Shown here: positions 26,135 through 34,344 of the stretch, piece by piece
How positions within the stretch are numbered: the first letter of the stretch is position 1
How the letters are laid out: each line of letters starts with the position of its first letter
Origin: Neobacillus cucumis
GTDB taxonomy: Bacteria > Bacillota > Bacilli > Bacillales > Cytobacillaceae
Assembly: GCF_002860255.1 (NCBI RefSeq)
Contig: NZ_PGVE01000064.1
Coordinates: 62,001-126,000 of the forward strand
Direction: 5' to 3'
DNA length: 64,000 nt
Made by a program: the position numbers and the translations under genes
The notes under the pieces: model-generated
What the model saw: only the letters and a program-made list of their open reading frames with translations
What the model was told of the DNA's origin: nothing
Databases searched by the model: none

Positions 26135-27067
26135 TTGACAAACACCAGTGAAATATATTGGCAACATGGTAATGATGATTCAATGCTTATTAATCTTCCA
26201 ATCGACTTTAATATGAATGCAAATCTTGGTTATTTAGGACGAAACAAGAATGAGTGCATGTTTGAAATGGATAATGGATTTATTACAAGAGTAATCGATA
26301 CTGGAAAAACATATAGGCTTGTCCAATTACATGCAAATAAACATAACCAGATGATTGTTCAATTCATCGATTCTAAACCTACAAAAGAAACAGAGCAGGC
26401 AGCAGTTGTTCGTTTTGTAAGGGAATGGTTTGATTTAGATCGAGATTTATTCCCCTTCTATGAAATGGCAAATGTAGACCCACTCTTAAAGAAGCCAGTT
26501 CAAGATTTTTATGGATTACGAGTTGTTGGAGTGCCTGACTTATTTGAAGCACTTTGTTGGGGTGTCTTGGGGCAGCAAATTAATTTAGCCTTTGCTTATA
26601 CTTTAAAAAGAAGGTTTGTTGAAAAATTTGGCACCTCCATCGAACACAATAGTAAGAAGTATTGGATTTTCCCCACCTTTAAGCAAATAGCTAAATTATC
26701 GCCTGAAGACTTAACTGACATAAAAATGACATTAAAGAAAAGTGAATATATTATTGGTATTGCCAAGCTCATGGACAATGGCGAACTTTCTAAAGAAAAA
26801 CTTCTAGCAATGGATAACTTAAAAGACGCTGAAAAAAGTTTAATAAAAATTCGCGGGATTGGTCCATGGACGGCAAATTACGTCTTAATGCGCTGCCTGC
26901 GTCACACCTCAGCCTTCCCCATTGATGATGTCGGCTTGCATAACTCCATTAAGTTTTTGATGGGGTTAGATAGAAAACCTTCAAAAGAAGAACTTCTAGA
27001 GCTTTCATCCAAATGGTCCGGCTGGCAAGCTTACGCAACATTTTACTTATGGCGGGTTCTCTATTAG
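26135..27067 (+). CDS. alkA: DNA-3-methyladenine glycosylase II
   Basis: It excises alkylated bases. The protein has an AlkA N-terminal domain and an HhH-GPD glycosylase fold: GVLGQQINLAFAYTLKRRF, the helix-hairpin-helix LIKIRGIGPWTANYVLMR (about residues 242-259) and the catalytic Asp in FPIDDVGLHN. I chose the TTG at 26135 because AGGTG lies six bases before it; the alternative GTG at 26126 overlaps that site. It is divergent from adaA, as in B. subtilis. Confidence 0.93.
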   Translation: MTNTSEIYWQHGNDDSMLINLPIDFNMNANLGYLGRNKNECMFEMDNGFITRVIDTGKTYRLVQLHANKHNQMIVQFIDSKPTKETEQAAVVRFVREWFDLDRDLFPFYEMANVDPLLKKPVQDFYGLRVVGVPDLFEALCWGVLGQQINLAFAYTLKRRFVEKFGTSIEHNSKKYWIFPTFKQIAKLSPEDLTDIKMTLKKSEYIIGIAKLMDNGELSKEKLLAMDNLKDAEKSLIKIRGIGPWTANYVLMRCLRHTSAFPIDDVGLHNSIKFLMGLDRKPSKEELLELSSKWSGWQAYATFYLWRVLY

Positions 27068-27133
27068 TTATAGATAACGGGTTCCGTTTCCTATCGCAAA
27101 ACGTCAATTTGCACAGGAAAATGCAGGACAATT

Positions 27134-27168
27134 AAAATAGCAAGGTTTTATACCCTTGCTATTTTTGC
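27134..27168 (+). terminator. Terminator of alkA
   Basis: AATAGCAAGG pairs with CCTTGCTATT, followed by a T run. Confidence 0.8.
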
Positions 27169-27226
27169 TTTTCATTACTAATTGCGAAGTATGAAGTTTG
27201 CAAACCATTTCCTCCTTCTCCATATC

Positions 27227-27462
27227 GATTTCGTGTAGGAATGAGAATTCATAGGCGGAGAATTTCCTGCTAATGTAAATTGGGGAGGCTTAAGAAGCGG
27301 ATATTAGCGGAGATATTCCGATTAACTGCTCTAAATAAGACAAAATCCAAAGATTTGGATCATATAAACGGAAAAACTCCCCTAAGTTTTAGGGAAATAT
27401 GGGGATTTCCCAATTTAGCCGGAATTTTACCGTTTATTTTTTATACACAGTGAACTCAACAT
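27227..27462. repeat. Structured 236-bp intergenic repeat, copy 2
   Basis: It aligns end to end with 6015-6250. Here the inner stem reads CCCTAA/TTAGGG; one pair has changed T-A to C-G relative to copy 1, keeping the stem. The outer ATAAACGG/CCGTTTAT stem is identical. The following 260 bp up to the gntP promoter are AT-rich and I see nothing else in them. Confidence 0.85.
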
Positions 27463-27727
27463 TCAGTTATAACAGTGCCTAACCTTAAATTTTTTTAAAA
27501 AAATTTTTCTGTTTATCAATTTGTAAGTAAAAATGTTGTGTATTTTGCTGCGGTACACTAGCTATTGTATCCTCACATTTTTAATATACAAGTTCCCCTA
27601 CAAATTCTCCCAAAATAATTATCGAAATCCCTTTATATCAGAGGCGTTTTTTTGATCTATAAAACAGATCAAGGAACTCTCTATTAATAATTCACAAATT
27701 TTGTTAAATATTTTTTAAAAAAACTAG

Positions 27728-27778
27728 TTGATTTAAGAAAATTTTTTTCGTATAATTCGATATATGAAATCGCTTTCA
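27728..27778 (+). promoter_or_regulatory. gntP promoter and perfect cre site
   Basis: TTGATT (27728-27733) and TATAAT (27751-27756) have a 17-bp spacer. TGAAATCGCTTTCA (27765-27778) matches the cre consensus fully and lies at the transcription start, predicting strong CcpA repression. Confidence 0.8.
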
Positions 27779-27815
27779 TGTCAAAATTATTTCATTTATT
27801 AACAGGAGGATTTAT

Positions 27816-29165
27816 ATGTTATTACTTATTATTTTTGCTGCTGTGGTTGCTTTATTGCTGCTGATTACTTGGGCAAAACTAAACCCGTTTGTAGCTCTAA
27901 TCATTACGGCAATTGGTGTTGGACTGGCAACAGGAATGCCGCTCGTTGCTCCAGATCCAGAACATCCAGGCATTATTGATTCAATTAAAACAGGTATGGG
28001 AAATACATTAGGGTTCCTTGCAATTGTTCTTGGATTAGGTACTATGCTTGGTAAGATGATGGCAGAATCAGGCGGGGCAGAACGTATTGCCCAAACACTT
28101 ATTAGCCGCTTCGGTGAAAAGAGAGTCCATTGGGCAATGATGTTCGTTGGATTTATCGTAGGGATCTCGGTTTTCTTCCAAGTAGGGTTCGTTCTATTAT
28201 TACCGCTAGCATTCACAATTGCTCGTCAAACAGGTGTTTCACTTGTTAAAATCGGTGTTCCACTTGTAGCAGGACTATCTGTTGTTCATGGCTTAGTTCC
28301 TCCCCACCCTGCAGCAATGGCAGCGGTAGGAATCTTCAAAGCAGATGTAGGTAAAACCATTTTTTACTCAATCATTGTAGGTCTACCAACTGCAATCTTA
28401 GCGGGTCCAGTTTTTAGTAGTTTCATAGGAAAACGTATTAACAAAGGTGTTCCGAAAGAATTAGCTGCGCAAATGGCTGCTCCCAAAAATTTAGATGAAT
28501 TACCAGGGTTCGCTAATACAGTGTTTACCATCTTAGTTCCCGTAATCCTTATGCTTGCTTCTTCTATATCAGAATTAGTTTTAGAAAAAGGAAGCTTCGG
28601 ATATAATTTCTTTCACTTCATTGGGGATGCTGTTACTGCATTATTAATTGCAACCGTTTACTCATTCTTTAGCCTTGGATTCTTCCGTGGTATGAATCGT
28701 GAAAAAATCTTGAAATTCACTAATGAGTGTTTAGCTCCAACTGCTTCAATTATTTTAGTAATCGGCGGCGGCGGTGCATTCAATAAAGTGTTACTAGATT
28801 CAGGTATTGGTACTTACATTGCCGAATTAGCTAAAGCTTCTCATGTATCGCCTATTCTTCTTGGCTGGGGAATTGCTGCAATGATTCGTATTTGTACTGG
28901 TTCCGCAACTGTTTCTATGATGACAGCAGCAGGTATTGTTGCGCCAATTGCCGCTTTGGTTCCTGGGACAAATCTTGAACTTCTTGTACTTGCAACTGGT
29001 GCTGGTTCATTAATTGCTTCACACGTAAATGATGCAGGTTTCTGGATGTTCAAAGAATACTTCGGACTTTCTGTAAAAGAAACATTAATGACATGGACTG
29101 CTTTAGAAACCATTATTGCAGTCGCAGCTCTAGGATTTATTGAGATATTAAATATCTTTGTATAA
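27816..29165 (+). CDS. gntP: GntP-family gluconate:proton symporter
   Basis: A 449-residue membrane permease with 12-14 helices. Family landmarks are GFLAIVLGLGTMLGKMMAESGGAERIA near the N-terminus (residues about 68-94), VHGLVPPHPAAMAA near 160 and CTGSATVSMMTAAGIV near 363. It imports gluconate or a related aldonate. No gntK or gntR is beside it, so it acts as a single-gene unit under CcpA control; another sugar acid such as glycerate is possible. Confidence 0.9.
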   Translation: MLLLIIFAAVVALLLLITWAKLNPFVALIITAIGVGLATGMPLVAPDPEHPGIIDSIKTGMGNTLGFLAIVLGLGTMLGKMMAESGGAERIAQTLISRFGEKRVHWAMMFVGFIVGISVFFQVGFVLLLPLAFTIARQTGVSLVKIGVPLVAGLSVVHGLVPPHPAAMAAVGIFKADVGKTIFYSIIVGLPTAILAGPVFSSFIGKRINKGVPKELAAQMAAPKNLDELPGFANTVFTILVPVILMLASSISELVLEKGSFGYNFFHFIGDAVTALLIATVYSFFSLGFFRGMNREKILKFTNECLAPTASIILVIGGGGAFNKVLLDSGIGTYIAELAKASHVSPILLGWGIAAMIRICTGSATVSMMTAAGIVAPIAALVPGTNLELLVLATGAGSLIASHVNDAGFWMFKEYFGLSVKETLMTWTALETIIAVAALGFIEILNIFV

Positions 29166-29168
29166 AGT

Positions 29169-29204
29169 AAAAAATAGAGCCTCTACACGGAGGTTCTATT
29201 TTTA
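29169..29204. terminator. Terminator between gntP and the small membrane-protein genes
   Basis: AATAGAGCCTC pairs with GAGGTTCTATT, flanked by A and T runs, so it can serve both converging transcripts. Confidence 0.8.
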
Positions 29205-29216
29205 ATTAGATACCTT

Positions 29217-29714
29217 TTAGCTAACATTTTTACTATTATTACTAGTAATGAACACATAATAAATCCCAGTCAGTGTTTGAATAAGTAGAAATATCGGATA
29301 TGAATACGATAATTGATAATTATTTTGATAAGTAAGGATATGAAGAAGTGTAGAAATCCATTGAAATGTAATACCAATAATAGACCATGCCGTAATATAA
29401 AATATAAACGTTATTTTATTAATACGTAACACGTTGTAAAAATACATAAAAAAATATCCAAACGGTGCAAATAATGAATAATAGACCAGATCAAATAGTT
29501 CATAGTGATTAGTATCATTCTCCCTGTAAAAATCCAGGAAACCACCACCAAGTGTAAAATCAAACATCATACCAGTTGTTAAACCTAAAAGTACACTTAT
29601 ACAAGTTACTTCCCTACTAAGTTTTTTAGGTAAGAAAAACATTATTGAGTAGGCGATAACATTAAAAATAATTAATGATATTTCGTTTAAGCTAAAATTT
29701 CCGATCCAAATCAT
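29217..29714 (-). CDS. CBO0543-like small membrane protein
   Basis: A 165-residue protein with about five hydrophobic helices and a central acidic loop (FYRENDTNHYELFDL). The plan resembles the CBO0543 family found in bacilli and clostridia, whose function is unknown. It overlaps the upstream gene of similar size and topology by 23 bp, so the two are one operon and may form a heteromeric membrane complex. Confidence 0.6.
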   Translation of the reverse strand: MIWIGNFSLNEISLIIFNVIAYSIMFFLPKKLSREVTCISVLLGLTTGMMFDFTLGGGFLDFYRENDTNHYELFDLVYYSLFAPFGYFFMYFYNVLRINKITFIFYITAWSIIGITFQWISTLLHILTYQNNYQLSYSYPIFLLIQTLTGIYYVFITSNNSKNVS

Positions 29715-30183
29715 TTATTGTCTCTCCTTTTAAAACAAATGACTTATAACAATATAGAATAAAATATCCTAATAAGTGTAAGAAAACGTAGTATAGATAG
29801 TCATAAATCAAATTCCATTGATGGAAATTGACAACATTAAATTTTAGCATAACAATTTTTATTAGAACTAAAACAAAGGAAGAAATAAGGATAGCTATAA
29901 CTTTCTTTAACAATGTCGAGTTTCTAGGTATACTATTAATGCCAATTAATATAAGAAATGGATTAATAAAAGTGCGATGAATAATATATGCTGTATAATT
30001 TAGTGGAACTGTAGAATATGTAATAAATTTCAATTCATCATTTGTGATCCAACTCCGGTTAATATCAAATATAAAAATGCAAAAGATCAGAGCGGAATTT
30101 TCAAATTTTGAAAATGGTTTCTTCATAGCATAAAAAATTGAAATACATAACCACGCAATATAAACCATAATTGAGAATGCCAT
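29692..30183 (-). CDS. CBO0543-like small membrane protein
   Basis: A 163-residue protein with about five hydrophobic helices and few charged residues outside the loops (DINRSWITNDELKF). It is the first gene of a two-gene operon with the similar protein downstream. No conserved catalytic motif is visible. The family assignment is by size, topology and pairing. Confidence 0.55.
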   Translation of the reverse strand: MAFSIMVYIAWLCISIFYAMKKPFSKFENSALIFCIFIFDINRSWITNDELKFITYSTVPLNYTAYIIHRTFINPFLILIGINSIPRNSTLLKKVIAILISSFVLVLIKIVMLKFNVVNFHQWNLIYDYLYYVFLHLLGYFILYCYKSFVLKGETINDLDRKF

Positions 30184-30322
30184 CGTGAGTTCACCTCTAT
30201 TTTAATCAGCCTATATTTAGGCTTTGAATAAATAAAAGGATCTATGCATTATAAATGTTAAGCTTTAACACTAAATGATTATGTTTGGTAGGTTGCCTTT
30301 TTAATAAATTATGCTACAAAAA

Positions 30323-30410
30323 AGTCCTAACACCATTTTGATGATGTTAGGACTCTTTTTAGATCCGTGATGGAGTCGAACCTCTTACTCCCCCCCCTGT
30401 AAATGATTGA
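30323..30410 (-). other. Hairpin plus degraded tRNA-Val 3' fragment (module A)
   Basis: AGTCCTAACA ... TGTTAGGACT (30323-30354) forms a terminator-like hairpin. On its right, minus strand, lies a degenerate tRNA 3' half: TTTACAG resembles a Val(UAC) anticodon loop, then GGTTCGACTCC in place of the T arm and CGGATC as acceptor end. A run of eight C interrupts it. The same order of hairpin and tRNA-Val 3' end occurs at 43471 and 49578. Confidence 0.6.
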
Positions 30411-30478
30411 TATAGTTAAATTGAAAAATGACTTTGACCAAGGGGAAGTTGGGTTCTAACATAGAAAGTCACCCCAAT

Positions 30479-30736
30479 TTATAAGCTGTTCATCATATTT
30501 TTACTATTCATTTCCTTTCCATCTGTTCCATCCATCATCCCATTTTCTTCATGACAAGCTTTATACATGTCTTTTAGTTCAGTCTTTGTTGAATCTGGAT
30601 GCATCTTTTGCATAAACGGCAACATTTTTTCAAAACTAGCATCAGCATTAGAACTCCCATTCGCGGCTGCAAAAACCGCAGTTCCAGCTCCCAGAACAAA
30701 TGCAGCACTTAAAATTCCAACAACAAACTTTTTCAT
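30479..30736 (-). CDS. Small exported Met/His-containing protein
   Basis: An 85-residue protein with a signal peptide (KKFVVGILSAAFVLG, cleavage near AFAAA) and a mature part rich in M, H, D and N (MLPFMQKMHPDS, HEENGMMDG, NMMN). Such composition suits binding of copper or another soft metal outside the cell. Its promoter region carries the TTTCTGCAAACTT motif shared with five other units of the copper region. Function is unproven. Confidence 0.65.
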   Translation of the reverse strand: MKKFVVGILSAAFVLGAGTAVFAAANGSSNADASFEKMLPFMQKMHPDSTKTELKDMYKACHEENGMMDGTDGKEMNSKNMMNSL

Positions 30737-30778
30737 AAATCTCCACTCCTTTCTTTTCTTATCTATAGAATAAATAAA

Positions 30779-30791
30779 AAGTTTGCAGAAA
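30779..30791 (-). promoter_or_regulatory. Copper-region motif TTTCTGCAAACTT, site a
   Basis: The minus strand reads TTTCTGCAAACTT, 43 nt before the start of the small exported protein gene. It is one of six such sites, all on the coding strand of the gene that follows. Confidence 0.6.
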
Positions 30792-30890
30792 CTAGGGAGA
30801 TTTAGTGGTAATGTTATGAAGATTTCCGTTCTAATTTATTTTTCGAATAAAGTTATTTACACGAATTAAACATTTAACCTCATACTGAAT

Positions 30891-30923
30891 AAAAAAGCCG
30901 TAATCCCTAGGGAAACGACTTTT
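30891..30923 (-). terminator. Terminator of copA
   Basis: AAAAGCCGT pairs with ACGACTTTT (one mismatch) around CCCTAGGG, with a T run on the minus strand. Confidence 0.65.
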
Positions 30924-30973
30924 CAGATTACTTAAATTTTATCAATTCGAAAATTTTCTTATCATACTCACCT

Positions 30974-33388
30974 CTACAATTTTACTTTTTGTAAACGTAA
31001 TGCATTGAGAACAACAGATACCGAGCTGAATGCCATTGCGGCACCTGCTAACCAAGGTGCCAGGAATCCAAGAGCAGCGACAGGAATACCAAGAGTATTA
31101 TAGGCAAGGGCCCAGAACAAATTCTGCTTAATATTACGAATCGTCTTCTTACTCATGAAAATGGCATCTGCAATACTATTTAAATCCCCGCGAATAAGTG
31201 TGATATCTGCTGCCTCCATTGCAACATCGGTACCTGTTCCAATAGCCATTCCGATATCTGCAATAGCAAGAGCTGGAGCATCGTTGATTCCATCACCGAC
31301 CATTGCAACCGTCTTCCCTGCTGCCTGCAATTTCTTTATTTCATCGGCCTTTCCTTCAGGAAGTACTTCAGCAATAACCTTTTCAATACCAACCTGTGCG
31401 GCTATAGCTCGTGCTGTCTGCTTATTATCCCCTGTAATCATGATGACTTCGATTCCCATATCTTTGAGGCGACTTATCGCTGATTTGGACGTTTCTTTAA
31501 TCGTATCTGCTACAGCTACCATCCCGGCGTATCGGGAGTCGATAGCGACGAGCATAGCTGTTTTACCAACCTTTTCCAACCCATCCATTTGACCATAAGC
31601 CGCTTCTGCAGCTACATTGTATTTACTCATTAATTTCCTAGTACCCACTAATAGCTCTTTGCCATCGACTATTGCTCTAATACCGAATCCAGGGATTGCT
31701 TCGAACTCCGTTACAACCTTTAAAGGAATCTCTTTATCCCTAATCCCTTGAACAATGGCTTGTGCTAATGGATGTTCTGATTGTTTTTCAGCAGATCCAA
31801 CCAATGATAGAAATTCATCTTCTACTTGTGATTGGGCTGTGACCACATCTGTTAAAACTGGTGTCCCGTTTGTAACGGTGCCTGTTTTATCTAAAACAAC
31901 TGTAGAAATTTTGTGGGTCATTTCCAAATGCTCTCCACCCTTAAACAGGATGCCATATTCGGCCGCACGGCCAGAACCGGCCATAATGGATGTTGGTGTG
32001 GCTAACCCTAATGCACAAGGACAAGCGATAACTAAAACGGCAATCAATTTTTCTAGTGCTTCTGCAAAATCGCCAGGATCCACCCAAACATACCAAACGA
32101 TAAAGGCTAATATCGCTAGAGCAACCACAATAGGAACAAACACACCGGAAATTTTATCAGCAAGACGTTGGATTGGTGCCTTTGAACCCTGCGCTTCTTC
32201 TACTACTTTAATAATCTGTGCTAAAGCCGTATCGCGGCCAACTTTTGTTGCCTCAATTAATAAAAATCCATTTTTATTGATTGTAGCTCCTATTACCTCA
32301 TCACCAACGGTTTTATCAACCGGAACACTTTCACCCGTCAGCATTGATTCATCAATGGCCGAACGTCCTTCCAAAACTTTGCCGTCTACCGGGATCTTGT
32401 CACCGGGTTTAATATGAACCATGTCGCCAACGATTACGTCTTCAATGGGGATTTCTTGCTCTACTCCATCTCTTTCAACAATCGCAGTCTTTGCTTGAAG
32501 ACCCATCAGTTTTTTTATCGCTTCTGAAGATCTTCCCTTAGCCTTTGCTTCAAAAAGCTTTCCCAGAATAATTAGCGTAATAAGAATCGAACTAGTCTCA
32601 TAGTAAAGTTCTACGGAATGGTTCATACCTCCGATAGACATCAATGATAAATATAAACTGTAAAAATAAGCTGCCGATGTTCCCAAAGCCACTAGAACAT
32701 CCATATTGGCACCTTTATTTTTTAATGCTTTATAGGCCCCAACATAAAATTGTTTGCCTATAAAAAATTGTATCGGGGTAGCTAGCGCTAATTGCACCCA
32801 TGGATTCATAAACATTTTGGGGACCCAAATAAATGAGGTGAATGAGAAGTGCCCTACCATTGCCCATAAAAGCGGGAAGGACAGGATGGCCGAAAAGATA
32901 AACTTCCCTTTTTGCTTTTCAATCTCCTTTTGACGATGGTCACTTGTTTCTTTTGCATCTTCCTTTATTTGAGCACCATACCCAAGGTTTTCTACCTTCT
33001 TAATGATTTCCCCAGAATTCAGGACCACACTGTTATACTCCACAGTCGCTCTTTCAAGTGCCAAATTCACATTTGCTTTTACGACCCCATCTAACTTATT
33101 TAAACCTTTTTCGATTCTGGTCGCACAAGCGGCACAGGTCATACCGGTTATGTCAAACTCCGTTTTTTCATTAACCACATCGTAACCTAGATCTTTAATC
33201 TTTTTTTCAATGTCTTCAATCTTTATTTTTTCTGGGTCATATTTAACATTTGATCGCTCTAAAGCGAGATTAACATTTGCTGTTTCCACGCCTTCTAATC
33301 TTTTAAGACCCTTTTCAATTCTTACCGCACATGCGGCACAGGTCATTCCTGAGATTTGTAAATTTGTTTCTTTTACATTTTGACTCAT
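30974..33388 (-). CDS. copA: Cu(I)-exporting P1B-type ATPase
   Basis: It pumps cytoplasmic Cu(I) out across the membrane. The 804-residue protein has two N-terminal heavy-metal domains (GMTCAACAVRIEKG near 14 and GMTCAACATRIEKG near 82), eight predicted helices, the CPC metal site in IACPCALGLATP, phosphorylation motif DKTGTVTNG, SEHPLA and GDGINDAPALA. It lies downstream of copZ but behind a terminator, with its own promoter carrying a CsoR-like operator. Confidence 0.97.
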   Translation of the reverse strand: MSQNVKETNLQISGMTCAACAVRIEKGLKRLEGVETANVNLALERSNVKYDPEKIKIEDIEKKIKDLGYDVVNEKTEFDITGMTCAACATRIEKGLNKLDGVVKANVNLALERATVEYNSVVLNSGEIIKKVENLGYGAQIKEDAKETSDHRQKEIEKQKGKFIFSAILSFPLLWAMVGHFSFTSFIWVPKMFMNPWVQLALATPIQFFIGKQFYVGAYKALKNKGANMDVLVALGTSAAYFYSLYLSLMSIGGMNHSVELYYETSSILITLIILGKLFEAKAKGRSSEAIKKLMGLQAKTAIVERDGVEQEIPIEDVIVGDMVHIKPGDKIPVDGKVLEGRSAIDESMLTGESVPVDKTVGDEVIGATINKNGFLLIEATKVGRDTALAQIIKVVEEAQGSKAPIQRLADKISGVFVPIVVALAILAFIVWYVWVDPGDFAEALEKLIAVLVIACPCALGLATPTSIMAGSGRAAEYGILFKGGEHLEMTHKISTVVLDKTGTVTNGTPVLTDVVTAQSQVEDEFLSLVGSAEKQSEHPLAQAIVQGIRDKEIPLKVVTEFEAIPGFGIRAIVDGKELLVGTRKLMSKYNVAAEAAYGQMDGLEKVGKTAMLVAIDSRYAGMVAVADTIKETSKSAISRLKDMGIEVIMITGDNKQTARAIAAQVGIEKVIAEVLPEGKADEIKKLQAAGKTVAMVGDGINDAPALAIADIGMAIGTGTDVAMEAADITLIRGDLNSIADAIFMSKKTIRNIKQNLFWALAYNTLGIPVAALGFLAPWLAGAAMAFSSVSVVLNALRLQKVKL

Positions 33389-33404
33389 ATAAAGCCAACT
33401 CCTT

Positions 33405-33423
33405 ATACCCCATATAGGTATAT
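33405..33423. promoter_or_regulatory. CsoR-type operator upstream of copA
   Basis: TATACC and GGTATA form an inverted repeat about a 7-bp centre (TATACCCCATATAGGTATA), as in CsoR operators of bacilli. It lies 17 bp before the copA start. A similar ATACCCCCC run stands at 34083, upstream of csoR. Confidence 0.65.
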
Positions 33424-33432
33424 TTTTCTTTT

Positions 33433-33466
33433 AAAAGAACGTGCTATCAACTAGCACGCCTTTTCA
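33433..33466 (-). terminator. Terminator of csoR-copZ
   Basis: CGTGCTA pairs with TAGCACG over a five-base loop, with TTCTTTT following on the minus strand. Confidence 0.7.
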
Positions 33467-33472
33467 ATCTAT

Positions 33473-33679
33473 TTATTTCACATCATAGCCTTGATCTTCA
33501 ATCGTTTCTTTAATTTGATTTAATGAAACTTCTTTGTCATTAAACTCAACTTCCACTTTAGCGCCCTTTAAATCAACCTTAACGGAGCTAATACCCTTAA
33601 GAGCACCAACACTTCCTTCGACAGCCTTTACACAATGACCACATGACATTCCTTGAACATTTAATGTTACCTTTTCCAT
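33473..33679 (-). CDS. copZ: Copper chaperone CopZ
   Basis: A 68-residue single heavy-metal domain with the Cu(I) site GMSCGHCVKAVEG near residue 11. It delivers Cu(I) to CopA and can load CsoR. It follows csoR by 24 bp, forming a csoR-copZ operon. Confidence 0.95.
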   Translation of the reverse strand: MEKVTLNVQGMSCGHCVKAVEGSVGALKGISSVKVDLKGAKVEVEFNDKEVSLNQIKETIEDQGYDVK

Positions 33680-33703
33680 ATTAAACGCCTCTCTTTTTAA
33701 TAT

Positions 33704-34054
33704 TTATTTTATCAGTCTTTGAATGGTAGTTAGCAGTTCATCCACTACTTCATGGTCGCCTTCTTGAATTCTCTCGACCACACAACTTTTCATATGGCCC
33801 TCCAAAAGAACTTTCGCAACACTATTTAAAGCTGCTTGGGTTGCTGCAATTTGCGTAATCACATCATCACAATAGGTATCTTTTTCGATTAGACCTTTGA
33901 TACCCCGAATCTGTCCCTCGATGCGATTTAATCTTGAAACAAGATTTTGTTTCGTTTTATCTGAATGATGACTTTTTCGCTCTGATGTTAAGGAATCACT
34001 GGAAACACAGTGCTCATTAGAATGATTCAGGTCAACAGGATCGTGATTATTCAT
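33704..34054 (-). CDS. csoR: Copper-sensing transcriptional repressor CsoR
   Basis: A DUF156-family helical repressor of about 116 residues. The Cu(I) ligands Cys-His-Cys are seen in DTYCDDVI and GHMKSCVVE, and RLNRIEGQIRGIKG is the typical N-terminal helix. The ATG at 34054 follows GAGGAGG at a proper distance; an earlier ATG at 34084 would contain that site. Compared with B. subtilis CsoR it has an extra His/Asp-rich N-terminal tail. It should repress csoR-copZ and copA. Confidence 0.93.
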   Translation of the reverse strand: MNNHDPVDLNHSNEHCVSSDSLTSERKSHHSDKTKQNLVSRLNRIEGQIRGIKGLIEKDTYCDDVITQIAATQAALNSVAKVLLEGHMKSCVVERIQEGDHEVVDELLTTIQRLIK

Positions 34055-34196
34055 TCCCATCCCTCCTCGCTTTAAATTTACCATACCCCCCTATCCTATG
34101 TAAATAGGCATTCTTGAAAATTTTTTGTTTTTCTATTCGACATTCACAATTTGTCCATAATTCCTTTTGATTGGTCAAAGTAGTAATTTGGATTTC

Positions 34197-34226
34197 ACAA
34201 AAAGAGGACGAAACATTTGTCCTCTT
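34197..34226 (-). terminator. Terminator of the membrane ferredoxin operon
   Basis: AAGAGGAC and GTCCTCTT form the stem, and TTTTTG follows on the minus strand. Confidence 0.65.
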
Positions 34227-34344
34227 CTCTGTTTTCTTAATTTGTGGCTCGATTACTTCCTCTTAGTTTGTTCCAAGAGATTACTAATTAGAATAATCGT
34301 AAAAGCCATAATTTATCAATTAAGGATAACTTTAGTTATTTCTT

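Noticed and set aside
30360..30420. Functional tRNA gene at module A
   Set aside because: T stem mispairs, a run of eight C replaces the variable region and the 5' half is missing.
31155..32417. Two long plus-strand frames inside copA
   Set aside because: They are antisense shadows of the ATPase; composition follows the codon pattern of copA.
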